A stretch of 64,000 bases of DNA from Streptomyces sp. cf386. GTDB taxonomy: Bacteria; Actinomycetota; Actinomycetes; Streptomycetales; Streptomycetaceae. Both the position numbers and the translations under genes were made by a program. The notes under the pieces were generated by a model, which saw only the letters and a list, made by a program, of their open reading frames with translations, was not told the DNA's origin and searched no databases. The DNA is taken from assembly GCF_900103585.1 (NCBI RefSeq), contig NZ_FNHV01000002.1:363461-427460 (forward strand). The letters run 5' to 3'. Positions 34,866-43,522 of the stretch are shown here, one piece after another. Within the stretch, counting starts at the first letter, position 1; each line of letters begins with the position of its first letter.

Positions 34866-35474
34866 ATGACTCACGCCGGCATACGACCCTCCAGCCACCC
34901 CTTCCCCGATCTGCACGGCCACGGTCTGCGCCTGCGCCCGTGGGACCCGGACTCCGCGGCCGACGTCGACGCCTGGTTCCGAGGGCGCACCGACCCCGAG
35001 TTCCGGCGCTGGAACACCCCGCTGCGGATCACCACGGACCTCGACAGCGCCCGGGACTCCCTGCGTGACGCGGCACGGAACTCGGCGGAGGGCGCCTCGG
35101 CGCCGTACTGCGTCACCGACGCGACGACCGGCGCACCCCTCGGACACATCGGCGTCAACGTCATCAACCCGGTGATGAACTCCGCCCGCGTCGGCTACTG
35201 GGTCCTCCCCGAGGCCCGCGGCCGTCGCGTCGCCACGCACGCGCTCTCCCTCGTCGCCCGCTGGACCCTCACCGAGCCGGACGGCATGGGCCTGCACCGC
35301 CTCGAACTCGACCACGCCGTCGGCCACGACTCCTCCTGCCGCATCGCCGAGCGCTGCGGTTTCCGCTCCGAAGGGACCCTGCGGGGCGCGATGTGGGAGG
35401 CGGGGCGGCACGACGCGTACCGGGACATGCATCTGCACGCGCGACTGGCGCAGGACCCGGACGTCGACGTGTAG
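34866..35474 (+). CDS. GNAT N-acetyltransferase (RimJ/RimL type)
   Basis: 202 aa with LHGHGLRLRPWDPDSAADVD at the N-terminus, APLGHIGVNVINPVMNSARV and GYWVLPEARGRRVATHALSL (the acetyl-CoA pocket), and LHRLELDHAVGHDSSCRIAE then CGFRSEGTLRG. This is the ribosomal-protein-type GNAT branch. ATG 34866 is chosen; a GTG at 34839 overlapping the DUF35 stop is an alternative that would couple the two genes. No strong ribosome site is visible for either. Confidence 0.88.
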   Translation: MTHAGIRPSSHPFPDLHGHGLRLRPWDPDSAADVDAWFRGRTDPEFRRWNTPLRITTDLDSARDSLRDAARNSAEGASAPYCVTDATTGAPLGHIGVNVINPVMNSARVGYWVLPEARGRRVATHALSLVARWTLTEPDGMGLHRLELDHAVGHDSSCRIAERCGFRSEGTLRGAMWEAGRHDAYRDMHLHARLAQDPDVDV

Positions 35475-35623
35475 GCGGAGGGCCCTGGACGTCAACCTGC
35501 GGGCCCGCCGGGCCGTGAACCCCGAGCCCCTCAACGCCCGCCTGGGGGTGGGCTCTTGTGTCGGCTTGGTGTCCACGGAGGAAAAGGGTGCACAACCTCC
35601 GCCCGGGCGCGGGATCATGAGGT

Positions 35624-36496
35624 ATGCGCCCGGACGACTGGTACTGCACCCAGGATCTCACCGGCTTTCTCGCCCACGCCGGAGGCTTCCTGCGCTCACG
35701 CCCCGATCTGCACACCGTCGCCCTGACGGTGACCGAGTCGCTGCGCACGAGCGGGCTGCGCGCATACGGCGACGAGCCGCCCGTCTTCGGTGTGCTGGAG
35801 GTCGGCGGACAGGTACGGGCCGCCTACTTCCGCACCCCGCCCTACCGCCTGAACGTCACCCCGCTCACCCCCGACGAGGCGGACTCCCTCGCCGCCCACC
35901 TGATAGCCCTCGGCCAGCAAGTCCCCGGTGTCCTCGCGGCCCGCGACACCGCCGAGGCCTTCAGCGCCGCCTGGCGCCGGCAGACGGGCGTCCGGGGCAC
36001 CGTCACCCAGCGCCAACGCCTGTACCGGCTGGGCAACCTGACCGTTCCACAGCCCGTTCCGGCGGGCCGGGCGCGCATCGCGGGCAAGGAGGACCGGGAG
36101 CAACTGGCGTGCTGGTACGGCGAGTTCATCGACGCCGTCGGTGATCACGCCGCCCGTGACGCCGGCGCCTGGGCCGACTCGCGGATCTCCTACGGCGGCG
36201 TCACCCTCTGGGAGGGCGAGGACGGCACCCCCCTCGCCATGGCCGGCGTGACCCCGGTGGTCGCCGGCCAGGTCCGGGTGGCCCCCGTCTACACCCCGGC
36301 CCACCTGCGCGGACGCGGCTACGCGGGCGCGGTCACCGCCCAGGTCAGCCGGGCCGTGCTCGGCTCCGGGGTGCGCGAGGTGCTGCTCTTCACGGACCTG
36401 GCCAACCAGACGAGCAACAGCCTCTATCAGCGCATCGGGTACCGGGTGGTGGCCGATTTCGCGGCGTACGACTTCCGGGGCAACCGAGGCTTCTGA
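35624..36496 (+). CDS. GNAT-domain acetyltransferase, 290 aa
   Basis: A long N-terminal region (about 150 residues, beginning YCTQDLTGFLAHAGGFLRSR) precedes a C-terminal GNAT module with APVYTPAHLRGRGYAGAVTA (acetyl-CoA loop) and LLFTDLANQTSNSLYQRIGY. The two-part form is typical of actinomycete acetyltransferases that may acetylate small molecules. It stands alone between convergent and divergent neighbours. Substrate unknown. Confidence 0.88.
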   Translation: MRPDDWYCTQDLTGFLAHAGGFLRSRPDLHTVALTVTESLRTSGLRAYGDEPPVFGVLEVGGQVRAAYFRTPPYRLNVTPLTPDEADSLAAHLIALGQQVPGVLAARDTAEAFSAAWRRQTGVRGTVTQRQRLYRLGNLTVPQPVPAGRARIAGKEDREQLACWYGEFIDAVGDHAARDAGAWADSRISYGGVTLWEGEDGTPLAMAGVTPVVAGQVRVAPVYTPAHLRGRGYAGAVTAQVSRAVLGSGVREVLLFTDLANQTSNSLYQRIGYRVVADFAAYDFRGNRGF

Positions 36497-36514
36497 CCGC
36501 CTGGTACGTCCAGC

Positions 36515-37180
36515 TCACGGCCAGAGCAGCCCCCTGTCCCACCCCGCCTCCGTACGCCGGTAGACGAGCCGTACATGCCGCCTCGCCGCGTCGCCCTGGA
36601 AGAACTCGACCTCCTCGGCGCGGAGCCGGTACAGAGTCCAGGACGGGACCGGGGCGTCCGGCTCCCGCTGGGCCCGGTCCCAGGCGGCCTGCGACTCCCG
36701 CGCCAACTCCTCGACCGAGGAGAGGACTTCGCTCTGCCGCCCGGTCAGCGCCGCCGCCAGCGCGCCGGTCGAGCGGGCGTGCAGATCGGCCTGGGACTCG
36801 GCGGACGGGGCGCTCGTGACCGGCCCGCGGACCCGCACCTGACGGCCCTGCGCCGGCCAGTAGAAGCCGAGGGCCGCGTACGGCCGTGCCGCGAGCTGAC
36901 GTCCCTTGCGGCTCCCGGCATGCGTCGCGAAGGACCAGCCGGACGCGTCGGCACCGTGCAGCATCACGGTCCGTACGTCCGGCATGCCCTCCTCGTCGGC
37001 CGTGGCGAGGGACATGGTGTGCGGCTCCGCCTGCCCCGCCGCGACCGCCTCCGCGAACCAGGCCGTGAAGAGGGCGAGCGGGTCGGCGGGGGCGGCGGCC
37101 GGGTCGAAGGAGGTCAGCTCGGTGACCTCCGGGTCCCACACCCGCAGCGACCTCAGCAGCTCATGAAGATCTGTTCCCAT
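36515..37180 (-). CDS. pdxH: PdxH-like pyridoxamine/pyridoxine phosphate oxidase
   Basis: 221 aa of the PNPOx split-barrel family with the characteristic C-terminal dimerisation half: HTMSLATADEEGMPDVRTVM, SRKGRQLAARPYAALGFYWP, QGRQVRVRGPVTSAPSAESQ and WTLYRLRAEEVEFFQGDAAR followed by an Arg-rich end near RLVYRR. These are the PLP/FMN-binding segments of pyridoxamine 5'-phosphate oxidase. Some actinobacterial members act on other substrates, so the symbol is by family and length. It stands next to another PNPOx-fold gene. Confidence 0.82.
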   Translation of the reverse strand: MGTDLHELLRSLRVWDPEVTELTSFDPAAAPADPLALFTAWFAEAVAAGQAEPHTMSLATADEEGMPDVRTVMLHGADASGWSFATHAGSRKGRQLAARPYAALGFYWPAQGRQVRVRGPVTSAPSAESQADLHARSTGALAAALTGRQSEVLSSVEELARESQAAWDRAQREPDAPVPSWTLYRLRAEEVEFFQGDAARRHVRLVYRRTEAGWDRGLLWP

Positions 37181-37213
37181 GCCCCGATTGTCAGGTGCGG
37201 GGTCGAGATCGGC

Positions 37214-37639
37214 TCACACCTGGCCCAGGTCGGACGACACCCACCGCTCGGGCCGCATATGGATGACGACCTGCTCGCCGTGGTTCTTCGAGGCGAAGTC
37301 GACATAGCCGTCGACCTTCTCGGCCGGGAGGTAGCGGGCGGAGATCTCGCGGAGCTGTTCGAGGGTGGCGGGGGTCGTCTCGACGACCGGCCCCTCGACC
37401 GACACATACCGGATGGTGGGTTCGAGCCGGTCGATCATCAGGGAGAACCGTCCGGCCGCCTGGATCAGCTGGTTCTTCCGGGTGTCCAGCCCGGTCATGA
37501 CCCAGATGTCGCCACCGGGCGCGTACTGGTACCAGATCGGCACGGTCAGCGGAGCCCGCCCCGCCCCCGCGTCGACCGCCAGCGCCGCGACATGCGCCTC
37601 GGCCAGAAACTCTTCACGCTCTTCCCGGGTCAGTGCCAT
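37214..37639 (-). CDS. PNPOx-fold (pyridoxamine oxidase/F420-binding type) small protein
   Basis: 141 aa split-barrel protein: MALTREEREEFLAEAHVAAL, LTVPIWYQYAPGGDIWVMTG, GRFSLMIDRLEPTIRYVSVE and the C-terminal VIHMRPERWVSSDLGQV. ATG 37639 has GGAGGAG six bases upstream and is preferred over a longer frame. The pattern fits FMN- or F420-dependent oxidoreductases/reductases in actinobacteria. It is on the same strand as PdxH, 33 bp downstream of the 5' side, but probably separate. Confidence 0.85.
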   Translation of the reverse strand: MALTREEREEFLAEAHVAALAVDAGAGRAPLTVPIWYQYAPGGDIWVMTGLDTRKNQLIQAAGRFSLMIDRLEPTIRYVSVEGPVVETTPATLEQLREISARYLPAEKVDGYVDFASKNHGEQVVIHMRPERWVSSDLGQV

Positions 37640-37723
37640 TCCGGTCTCCTCCAGGGGTTCGGGCGCCGATGACCTTCCGCTGCAGCACAACACGCACTCG
37701 GGGAGCAGGTGTTCCCGAACCGC

Positions 37724-38308
37724 TCACGGCCGTACGGTCTGCCCCTGCATGGCCCCCTCGACGGCCTCCACATAGGCCCGCGCCACCTCGGAGACGGGAG
37801 TACCACCGGCCGAGTCGAGGCCCATGCCTTCCAGGGTCTCCTTGATCCACCCCGGGCTGATGACATTGATCCGCAGATTCCGCGGCAGCTCCCCGGCGGC
37901 GTTGCGGACGAAGCCCTCCAGCCCCGAGTTGATCAGTGCCCCCAGCGACCCGCCGGCCAGCGGAGCGGAGAAGGTGCCTCCGGTCAGGGTGACGGACCCG
38001 CCGTCCCGCAGATGCCGCACGGCCCGCCGAGCCAGGGCGACCTGTCCCAGAAGCTTGCCCCGCATTCCTCCGGCGATCTCCTCGTCCGCCGCCGACTCCA
38101 GATCCACCAGCGGCCCACTGGCGGCACAGCACACCACCGCGTCCAGGTCCCGCACCTCGTCGAAGAGCGCGTCCAAGGAGGCAGGGTCCTCCAGATCCAC
38201 CTTCACCGGGCCGCTTCGCGAGGCCTTCACGACGTCATGGGAAGTCTCCAACGCACCGACGACAGCACTGCCGACCGTTCCGGTCGCCCCGATCACGAGT
38301 ACCTTCAT
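37724..38308 (-). CDS. Short-chain dehydrogenase/reductase
   Basis: 194 aa, a short SDR with VLVIGATGTVGSAVVGALET as cofactor motif and LDAVVCCAASGPLVDLESAA. The catalytic region is atypical: TLTGGTFSAPLAGGSLGALI stands where Ser and Tyr would be and no YxxxK is seen, so activity is uncertain. NLRINVISPGWIKET is a typical SDR strand. ATG 38308 is chosen; an ATG four codons upstream is also possible. It lies 157 bp from the divergent GntR gene. Confidence 0.82.
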   Translation of the reverse strand: MKVLVIGATGTVGSAVVGALETSHDVVKASRSGPVKVDLEDPASLDALFDEVRDLDAVVCCAASGPLVDLESAADEEIAGGMRGKLLGQVALARRAVRHLRDGGSVTLTGGTFSAPLAGGSLGALINSGLEGFVRNAAGELPRNLRINVISPGWIKETLEGMGLDSAGGTPVSEVARAYVEAVEGAMQGQTVRP

Positions 38309-38465
38309 GCCGTCGATCATGTCAGCGGCGGCGTCCCGGGGCCCTGCGGTCGCACCCCGCACCGACCGTATTCCTACTCCAGTAGCTCCCCCGCGGTGCA
38401 CTAGCTTTCCCACGCCGTCCGGAATCACCGGCGGCTGCGCGGCACAGCACCCGGGGAGTCGTGAA

Positions 38466-39224
38466 ATGCCCAGAGAGGCGCCGTATCTCGCGGTGGCGGA
38501 CGCGTTGCGGGAGCGTGTTCTTGCCGGGGAGTGGGGGATCGGGGAGCGCCTGCCGTCGCGGGTGCGGCTTGCCGAGGAGTACGGGGTCGGGCGCAACGTC
38601 ACGCAGCGGGCCGTGGACCAGTTGATCAGCGACGGTCTCCTCGAAGGACGCGCGGGCTCGGGCACCTATGTGCGGGTGCCGCGCGAGCGCCTGCGCATGG
38701 TCCGCTCGCGGTATCGCGAACGGCGCGGCGGATCCCTGTACGGAGTCGGCGCGAAGGAGCGAGGGAGGGCCGGTGCCTGGGATTGGCACAGCCAGGCGCG
38801 CGTTCCCGCACCGGACGCCGTCGCCGAGCGGCTCGCCATCGGCCCCGGCGACCTCTGCGTCACCACGCACTACGAGTTCCTGGCCGACGGACAACCCGTC
38901 CAGCTCTCCGCCTCCTGGGAACCGATGGCCATCACGGACGGAACCCCCGTCGTGCTGCCCGAGGAGGGCCCGCTCGCGGGAAGGGGTGTGGTCGCGCGCA
39001 TGCGGTCCATCGGCGTGGACGTCGAGACCGTGGTCGAAGTGCCGCGGCCGGCCCGGGCCACCCAGGAACAGGCGAACCTGCTGGGGATCGGAGTCGGGGA
39101 TCTGGTGCTGGCGATCGAGCGGACCATTTACGACATCGACGGCCGGCCGGTCGAAACCGCCGACATCGTCATCCCGGACGTGCGCCGGGAAGTGGTCTAC
39201 GAATTCAAGGTCGACCAGCCGTAA
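38466..39224 (+). CDS. GntR/HutC-family transcriptional regulator
   Basis: 252 aa. A winged-helix GntR domain occupies the first 70 residues (LAVADALRERVLAGEWGIGE, LPSRVRLAEEYGVGRNVTQR, AVDQLISDGLLEGRAGSGTY). The rest is a UTRA/HutC ligand domain (YEFLADGQPVQLSASWEPMA, IYDIDGRPVETADIVIPD). Its TAA overlaps the ATG of the MFS gene (TAATG), so the two form an operon; the transporter is the likely target with an effector bound by the UTRA fold. It is divergent from the SDR gene. Confidence 0.92.
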   Translation: MPREAPYLAVADALRERVLAGEWGIGERLPSRVRLAEEYGVGRNVTQRAVDQLISDGLLEGRAGSGTYVRVPRERLRMVRSRYRERRGGSLYGVGAKERGRAGAWDWHSQARVPAPDAVAERLAIGPGDLCVTTHYEFLADGQPVQLSASWEPMAITDGTPVVLPEEGPLAGRGVVARMRSIGVDVETVVEVPRPARATQEQANLLGIGVGDLVLAIERTIYDIDGRPVETADIVIPDVRREVVYEFKVDQP

Positions 39225-40513
39225 TGCCCAGAGCCGTAGTGCCCAGAGCCGTAACGCCCACACACTCCCGGCTCGGCCTTTTACGCGACCGGGACTTCCG
39301 GCGTCTGTTCGCCGCCACCGCGCTCGGTCAGCTGGGCGATCGCATCGTCTTTCTGGCGTTGCCGCTGGTGGCGATCGTGGCCTTGCACGCCGACGAGTTC
39401 CAGGTCGGATCGCTGACCGCGATGACCTCGGCGGGCTCGCTGCTGGTCGGACTGCCGGCGGGTGCGTGGGTGGACCGTATGCGAAAACGGTCGGTGATGA
39501 TCAGCGCCGATTTCCTGCGGGCGTTCGTCCTGATGACGATTCCGGCGGCGTGGTGGGCAGACCTTCTGACCGTCGGTTGGCTCTACGCCGTCGCGTTGGT
39601 TCACGGGGTGCTGACCGTCTTCTTCGATGTCGCGTACGTCAGTTATCTGCCGCACTTGGTGGGGCGCGGTCATCTCGTCGAAGGAAACGCGAAACTCTCG
39701 GGCATCCGCTCGGTGACCGGCATCAGCGGGCCGGCCATGGCAGGTCCGCTGGTCGGATGGGTCGGAGCGCCGGTGACGCTGTTGGTGAGTTCGGCGGGTA
39801 TGGCCCTGTCCGGCCTGCTCGCGGGCGGTATCCGTAAGCGTGAGCCGAAGCCGGAGTCCAGCGAGCGCTCTCGGCTGGTCCGGGACATCAGGGAAGGGCT
39901 GAATTTCGTTCTCACGCATCCCGCCCTGCGCGCGATCATGCTGGGGGATGCGGTATTCAACCTCTTCCTCGTCATGTATCAGACCATGCTGCTGGTCTTC
40001 CTGGAGCGGGAGATGGGACTGGAGTCCTTCGGTATCGGTCTCGTCCTGTCGGGCATGGGGTGTGGTGCTTTGCTGGGGGCTCTCTTGGCGGCCAGGGTGT
40101 CGAAACGAGTCGGGCAAGGGCCGACCATCTGGCTCGCGTCACTGGTCACCTGTCCGCTGACCGTGCTGATGCCGATGGCGAATCCCGGGTGGAGCTTGTG
40201 CGCGGCCGCGATCGGAATGGCGGCCCTTTCGCTGGGCGGAGTCGTCCGCTATGTGGCTCAAGCGAGTCTCCAGCAGGCCCTGACGCCGGATCGGCTCCTG
40301 GGGCGGATGAATGCGACGGCTCGCTTCGTGTCCTGGGGCGGTATTCCGCTGGGAGGGCTTCTGGGTGGTGTCTCGGGCTCCGTGTTCGGAGCGGCGGCCA
40401 CGTTGTGGATCGGTGCGGCCGGAATGACGCTGAGCATCCTGCCCGCTCTCCTGTCGCCGCTGCGAACCGCACGCGAACTGCCTGACGGGAAGGACCCGGA
40501 GCCCGTGCGCTGA
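39224..40513 (+). CDS. MFS exporter of the MefA/EntS-like type
   Basis: 429 aa with twelve TM segments. FRRLFAATALGQLGDRIVFL at the start and GNAKLSGIRSVTGISGPAMA in the centre are typical of the DHA3 drug efflux branch, with ALTPDRLLGRMNATARFVSW. ATG 39224 overlaps the GntR stop. The first codons are two 15-bp repeats (MPRAVVPRAV), so an alternate GTG start at 39239 is possible. It is translated with the GntR regulator and probably exports a compound sensed by it. Confidence 0.9.
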   Translation: MPRAVVPRAVTPTHSRLGLLRDRDFRRLFAATALGQLGDRIVFLALPLVAIVALHADEFQVGSLTAMTSAGSLLVGLPAGAWVDRMRKRSVMISADFLRAFVLMTIPAAWWADLLTVGWLYAVALVHGVLTVFFDVAYVSYLPHLVGRGHLVEGNAKLSGIRSVTGISGPAMAGPLVGWVGAPVTLLVSSAGMALSGLLAGGIRKREPKPESSERSRLVRDIREGLNFVLTHPALRAIMLGDAVFNLFLVMYQTMLLVFLEREMGLESFGIGLVLSGMGCGALLGALLAARVSKRVGQGPTIWLASLVTCPLTVLMPMANPGWSLCAAAIGMAALSLGGVVRYVAQASLQQALTPDRLLGRMNATARFVSWGGIPLGGLLGGVSGSVFGAAATLWIGAAGMTLSILPALLSPLRTARELPDGKDPEPVR

Positions 40514-40518
40514 TCCCC

Positions 40519-41697
40519 TCAGCCCCGCCCCAGCACCACCGTCCCCGACGAGCAGAACCACCCCCCGGTCGCCGAGGCCACCCCCAGTCGCGGCAACTCC
40601 CCGACCCGCCCCCGCCGCCACACCTGCCGCTCCCCGCCCTCGCCGCGCAACTGTCGTACCGCCTCCACGAGCAGGAAGAGGCCCCGCATACCGGGGTGTT
40701 GGGCCGACAGCCCGCCCCCATCCGTGTTCACCGGCAGCTCGCCGCCCCGTACCAGCAGCCGTCCCTTCTCCACGAACGCGCCGCCCTCGCCCTTGCCGCA
40801 GAAGCCCAGGTCCTCCAGCGTCACCAGGGTCATGTAGGTGAACGCGTCGTAGAGCTCCGCGAAGTCGATCTCCTCCGGCCGCACCCCGGCCCGCTCGAAG
40901 GCGAGCCGTCCGCTCACCGCCGCCGGGCCCGTGGTGAAGTCGGGCCACTCGGACATGGTGGCGTGGGAGACGTGCTCGCCGGTGCCGAGGATCCACACCG
41001 GGGCCGTACGGCAGTCCCGTACGTACTCCTCGGCGGTCAGCAGGACCGCCGCCCCGCCGTCGGAGCGGAGGCAGCAGTGCAGCTTGGTGAAGGGGTCCGC
41101 GATCATCGGGCCCGACAGGACGTCGTCCACGGTGATCGGGGTGCGGAACATGGCCTCGGGGTTCAGCGCGGCGTTCGCCCTCGCCTGGACCGCCACCTCC
41201 GCCAACTGCTCGATGGTCGTGCCGTGTTCGATCATGTGTCGGCGGGCGGCCATGGCGTACTTGGCGATGAGCGTGTGGCCGTACGGGACCTCGAACTGGA
41301 GCGGGCCCCGGGAGCCGAAGGACAGGTTCCCGGTGCGTCGGCCCGCCTTGATGTCCGCGCGGGCCGTCGAGCCGTACACCAGGAGTACCGCGTTCGCGTG
41401 GCCTCTCGCTATCGCGTCCGCCGCGTGTGCCGCCATGACCTCCCAGGTCGAGCCGCCTACGGAGGTGGAGTCGACCCAGGTGGGGCGCAGGCCCAGGTAC
41501 TCGGCCACCTCGACGGGGGCCAGGGTGCCGAGGCCGGCGGACGCGAAGCCGTCCACCACAGCCCGGTCCAGGCCCGCGTCGGCCAGGGCGCGGCGGGCCG
41601 CCTGGGCGTGCAGGGTGTACGGGGTGGCGTCGTCCACCCGACCGCAGTCGGCGAGGGCGACCCCGACCACGGCGACCTTCCGGCTCGCGGGAGTCAT
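40519..41697 (-). CDS. SCP-x/lipid-transfer-type thiolase
   Basis: 392 aa thiolase-fold protein: VAVVGVALADCGRVDDATPY, HAADAIARGHANAVLLVYGS, and CCLRSDGGAAVLLTAEEYVR. The C-terminal part has DFAELYDAFTYMTLVTLEDL, FCGKGEGGAFVEKGRLL and VNTDGGGLSAQHPGMRG. This is the Ltp/SCP-x branch that lacks the usual biosynthetic Cys arrangement and often acts with a DUF35 partner in retro-aldol chemistry. ATG 41697 is fixed by the divergent intergenic region with the acyl-CoA dehydrogenase, in which one CTGAC-type site lies. Confidence 0.9.
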   Translation of the reverse strand: MTPASRKVAVVGVALADCGRVDDATPYTLHAQAARRALADAGLDRAVVDGFASAGLGTLAPVEVAEYLGLRPTWVDSTSVGGSTWEVMAAHAADAIARGHANAVLLVYGSTARADIKAGRRTGNLSFGSRGPLQFEVPYGHTLIAKYAMAARRHMIEHGTTIEQLAEVAVQARANAALNPEAMFRTPITVDDVLSGPMIADPFTKLHCCLRSDGGAAVLLTAEEYVRDCRTAPVWILGTGEHVSHATMSEWPDFTTGPAAVSGRLAFERAGVRPEEIDFAELYDAFTYMTLVTLEDLGFCGKGEGGAFVEKGRLLVRGGELPVNTDGGGLSAQHPGMRGLFLLVEAVRQLRGEGGERQVWRRGRVGELPRLGVASATGGWFCSSGTVVLGRG

Positions 41698-41745
41698 GAG
41701 AGGAGGGCCTCCAACCTCTGGGCATCTCGTTGCGACCCTCCTAAT

Positions 41746-41760
41746 ATGACGGCCCGTCAG
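41746..41760. promoter_or_regulatory. TetR-type operator candidate, copy 5
   Basis: ATGACGGCCCGTCAG, followed by ATCT. It lies between divergent thiolase (41697) and acyl-CoA dehydrogenase (41792) starts. A TAATAT hexamer merges with its left end on the plus strand. Confidence 0.7.
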
Positions 41761-41791
41761 ATCTGGAGGGAAGAGCCGGAGGGAAGAACCC

Positions 41792-43042
41792 ATGGACGCC
41801 AGCTTCACCCCAGAGCAGGACGAGATCCGCCGCACCCTCCGCGAGCTGCTCCACAGCCGCTGCGGCCCCCGCGAGCTGCGCGCGGCCGTCGACACCCCGG
41901 CCGGGCACGACCCCGCCCTGTGGACCGCCCTCGCCGAACAGCTCGGCTTGCCCGGACTCGCCCTCCCCGAGGCATACGGCGGTGTCGGCTGCTCGGCGAC
42001 CGAACTTGCCCTCGCCTGTGAGGAGACCGGCCGGGCGCTGGCCCCCTCTCCACTGCTCGGCACGGCCGTCCTCGCCACACCGCTGATCGCCGCCCTCGGC
42101 ACCGAGGCCCAGCGCGCCGCACTGCTGCCCCGCCTCGCCTCCGGCACCCTGACCGCCACCCTCGCCGTCCCTGGCCCCGCGCTCGCCGCCGCCCTCGCCC
42201 TGACCGGCGACAACGGCGGCGACTGGGCCGGCGGCGGGCGTGCCGGCGGTGTGCAGGCGCGGCGGGTGGAGGGCGGCTGGCGGCTGTACGGGCAGGTCGA
42301 CCAGGTGCTGGACGGGCACAGCGCGGGGCTGCTGCTGGTCGCCGCGCACGCCGGGGGGTTCGCCCGATCGCGGACGCTGCTGTTCCTGGTGGCGGGGGAG
42401 GCGGCGGGTGTCGTACGGGTACGACAGACCGCACTGGACGCCACCCGACCGCAGGGACGCCTCCAACTCCGCGATGTGGAGGCGGAGTTGCTGGGGGAGG
42501 AAGCCGCTGACGTGCTGGGTGCGCTGGCGGGTGTGGGGCAGGTGACCGCCGCCGTACTGGCCTGCGAGGCCGTGGGCGCCGCTGACCGGGTACTGGAGCG
42601 GACGGTGGAGTACGTCAAGCAGCGGGACCAGTTCGGCCGTCCGATCGGCTCCTTCCAGGCGGTGAAGCACCGGCTGGCGGACGTGTACGTGGCGGTCCAG
42701 GCAGCAAGATCGGCAGCCTATTACGCGGCGTGGGCTGCAACGCCCCCCAGGGGCGCGGGGAACTGCGCGACCAGCCACAACGAACCCGCAGACGCCCAAC
42801 AATCCATCGCGGCACCCCCCGCGGAGCGGCTGGCGCTGGCGCAGGCCCTGGAAGCACTCCGAACCGCGTCCGCCGAGGGCATCCAGTTCCACGGCGGCAT
42901 CGGTTTCACCTGGGAGCACGAGGCTCACCTGTACTTCAAGCGGGCCGCCGGCGACGACCTGCTCTTCGGCCCGGTGCACCGGCTGCGAGCGCACGCCGCC
43001 GACGCCGCCCGGCTCTTCGACGCCCGGGAGGTGGCGGTGTGA
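41792..43042 (+). CDS. Acyl-CoA dehydrogenase with an embedded repeat-derived segment
   Basis: 416 aa. The N-terminus is MDASFTPEQDEIRRTLRELL, the middle has FGRPIGSFQAVKHRLADVYV (FAD/substrate region), and the C-terminus has GIQFHGGIGFTWEHEAHLYF, a standard motif. The expected catalytic Glu region is in the atypical branch used for steroid or aromatic acyl-CoA. About residues 314-344 are coded by a Streptomyces-type intergenic repeat (see 42735-42825) that stays in frame. The stop overlaps the next GTG (GTGA). Alternative: the loop is tolerated, or the enzyme is weakened. Confidence 0.9.
   Translation: MDASFTPEQDEIRRTLRELLHSRCGPRELRAAVDTPAGHDPALWTALAEQLGLPGLALPEAYGGVGCSATELALACEETGRALAPSPLLGTAVLATPLIAALGTEAQRAALLPRLASGTLTATLAVPGPALAAALALTGDNGGDWAGGGRAGGVQARRVEGGWRLYGQVDQVLDGHSAGLLLVAAHAGGFARSRTLLFLVAGEAAGVVRVRQTALDATRPQGRLQLRDVEAELLGEEAADVLGALAGVGQVTAAVLACEAVGAADRVLERTVEYVKQRDQFGRPIGSFQAVKHRLADVYVAVQAARSAAYYAAWAATPPRGAGNCATSHNEPADAQQSIAAPPAERLALAQALEALRTASAEGIQFHGGIGFTWEHEAHLYFKRAAGDDLLFGPVHRLRAHAADAARLFDAREVAV
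42735..42825. repeat. Streptomyces-type dispersed repeat inside the acyl-CoA dehydrogenase gene
   Basis: The core GGGGCGCGGGGAACTGCGCG and CCCAGGGGCGCGG is a well-known high-copy intergenic repeat of Streptomyces, usually found between genes. Here it lies in the coding region and is read in frame as PPRGAGNCATSHNEPADAQQ and so on. I recognise it from general familiarity with these genomes; its copy number cannot be counted here. Confidence 0.75.
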
Positions 43043-43512
43043 TCGGCGTACGGGTCGTACAGAAGGTGTCCTCGACCCGGGGCTTCGCCAAGGTCGCCCC
43101 CCATCTGATCCCCGCGCTCGACCGGGCCGTGCACCGGCTCACCCGCGGCAAGGTCCTGCTCAGCGCTCAGATGCTGCCCGGCGTGATCCTGACCTCCACG
43201 GGCGCGCGCAGCGGACTGTCCCGCCGCACGCCGCTCGCCTGCATGCCCGAGGAGGGCGGCAGCGGCTGGATCCTCGTCGGCTCCAACTTCGGTCGCACCG
43301 GCCACCCCGCCTGGACCGCGAACCTGCTGGCGCATCCGGACGCCGAGATCAGCTGGAAGGGAACCGACATCCCCGTCAGGGCGCAGCTGCTGGAGGGCGA
43401 GGAGCGGGCTGCCGTCTGGAAGAACCTGCTCGCGTTCTGGCCGCCGTACGCCACCTATCAGGCCCGGGTGGAGCGGGAGATCCGGCTGTTCAGGATCGTC
43501 CGCCGGTCATAG
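43039..43512 (+). CDS. Deazaflavin (F420)-dependent nitroreductase-family protein
   Basis: 157 aa with the DDN-like split barrel: SARMLPG-like AQMLPGVILTSTGARSGLSR, PLACMPEEGGSGWILVGSNF, GRTGHPAWTANLLAHPDAEI and FWPPYATYQARVEREIRLF. This matches the deazaflavin-dependent nitroreductase family (Ddn/PF04075). GTG 43039 overlaps the acyl-CoA dehydrogenase stop (GTGA), so it is coupled and probably reduces or binds F420H2 for the same pathway. Confidence 0.9.
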   Translation: MIGVRVVQKVSSTRGFAKVAPHLIPALDRAVHRLTRGKVLLSAQMLPGVILTSTGARSGLSRRTPLACMPEEGGSGWILVGSNFGRTGHPAWTANLLAHPDAEISWKGTDIPVRAQLLEGEERAAVWKNLLAFWPPYATYQARVEREIRLFRIVRRS

Positions 43513-43522
43513 CGCCGTAGGG

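Noticed and set aside
34839..34866. GTG 34839 as the GNAT start coupled to DUF35
   Set aside because: Possible, but the extra residues VTDARFNDP have no similarity to family starts; kept as an alternative only.
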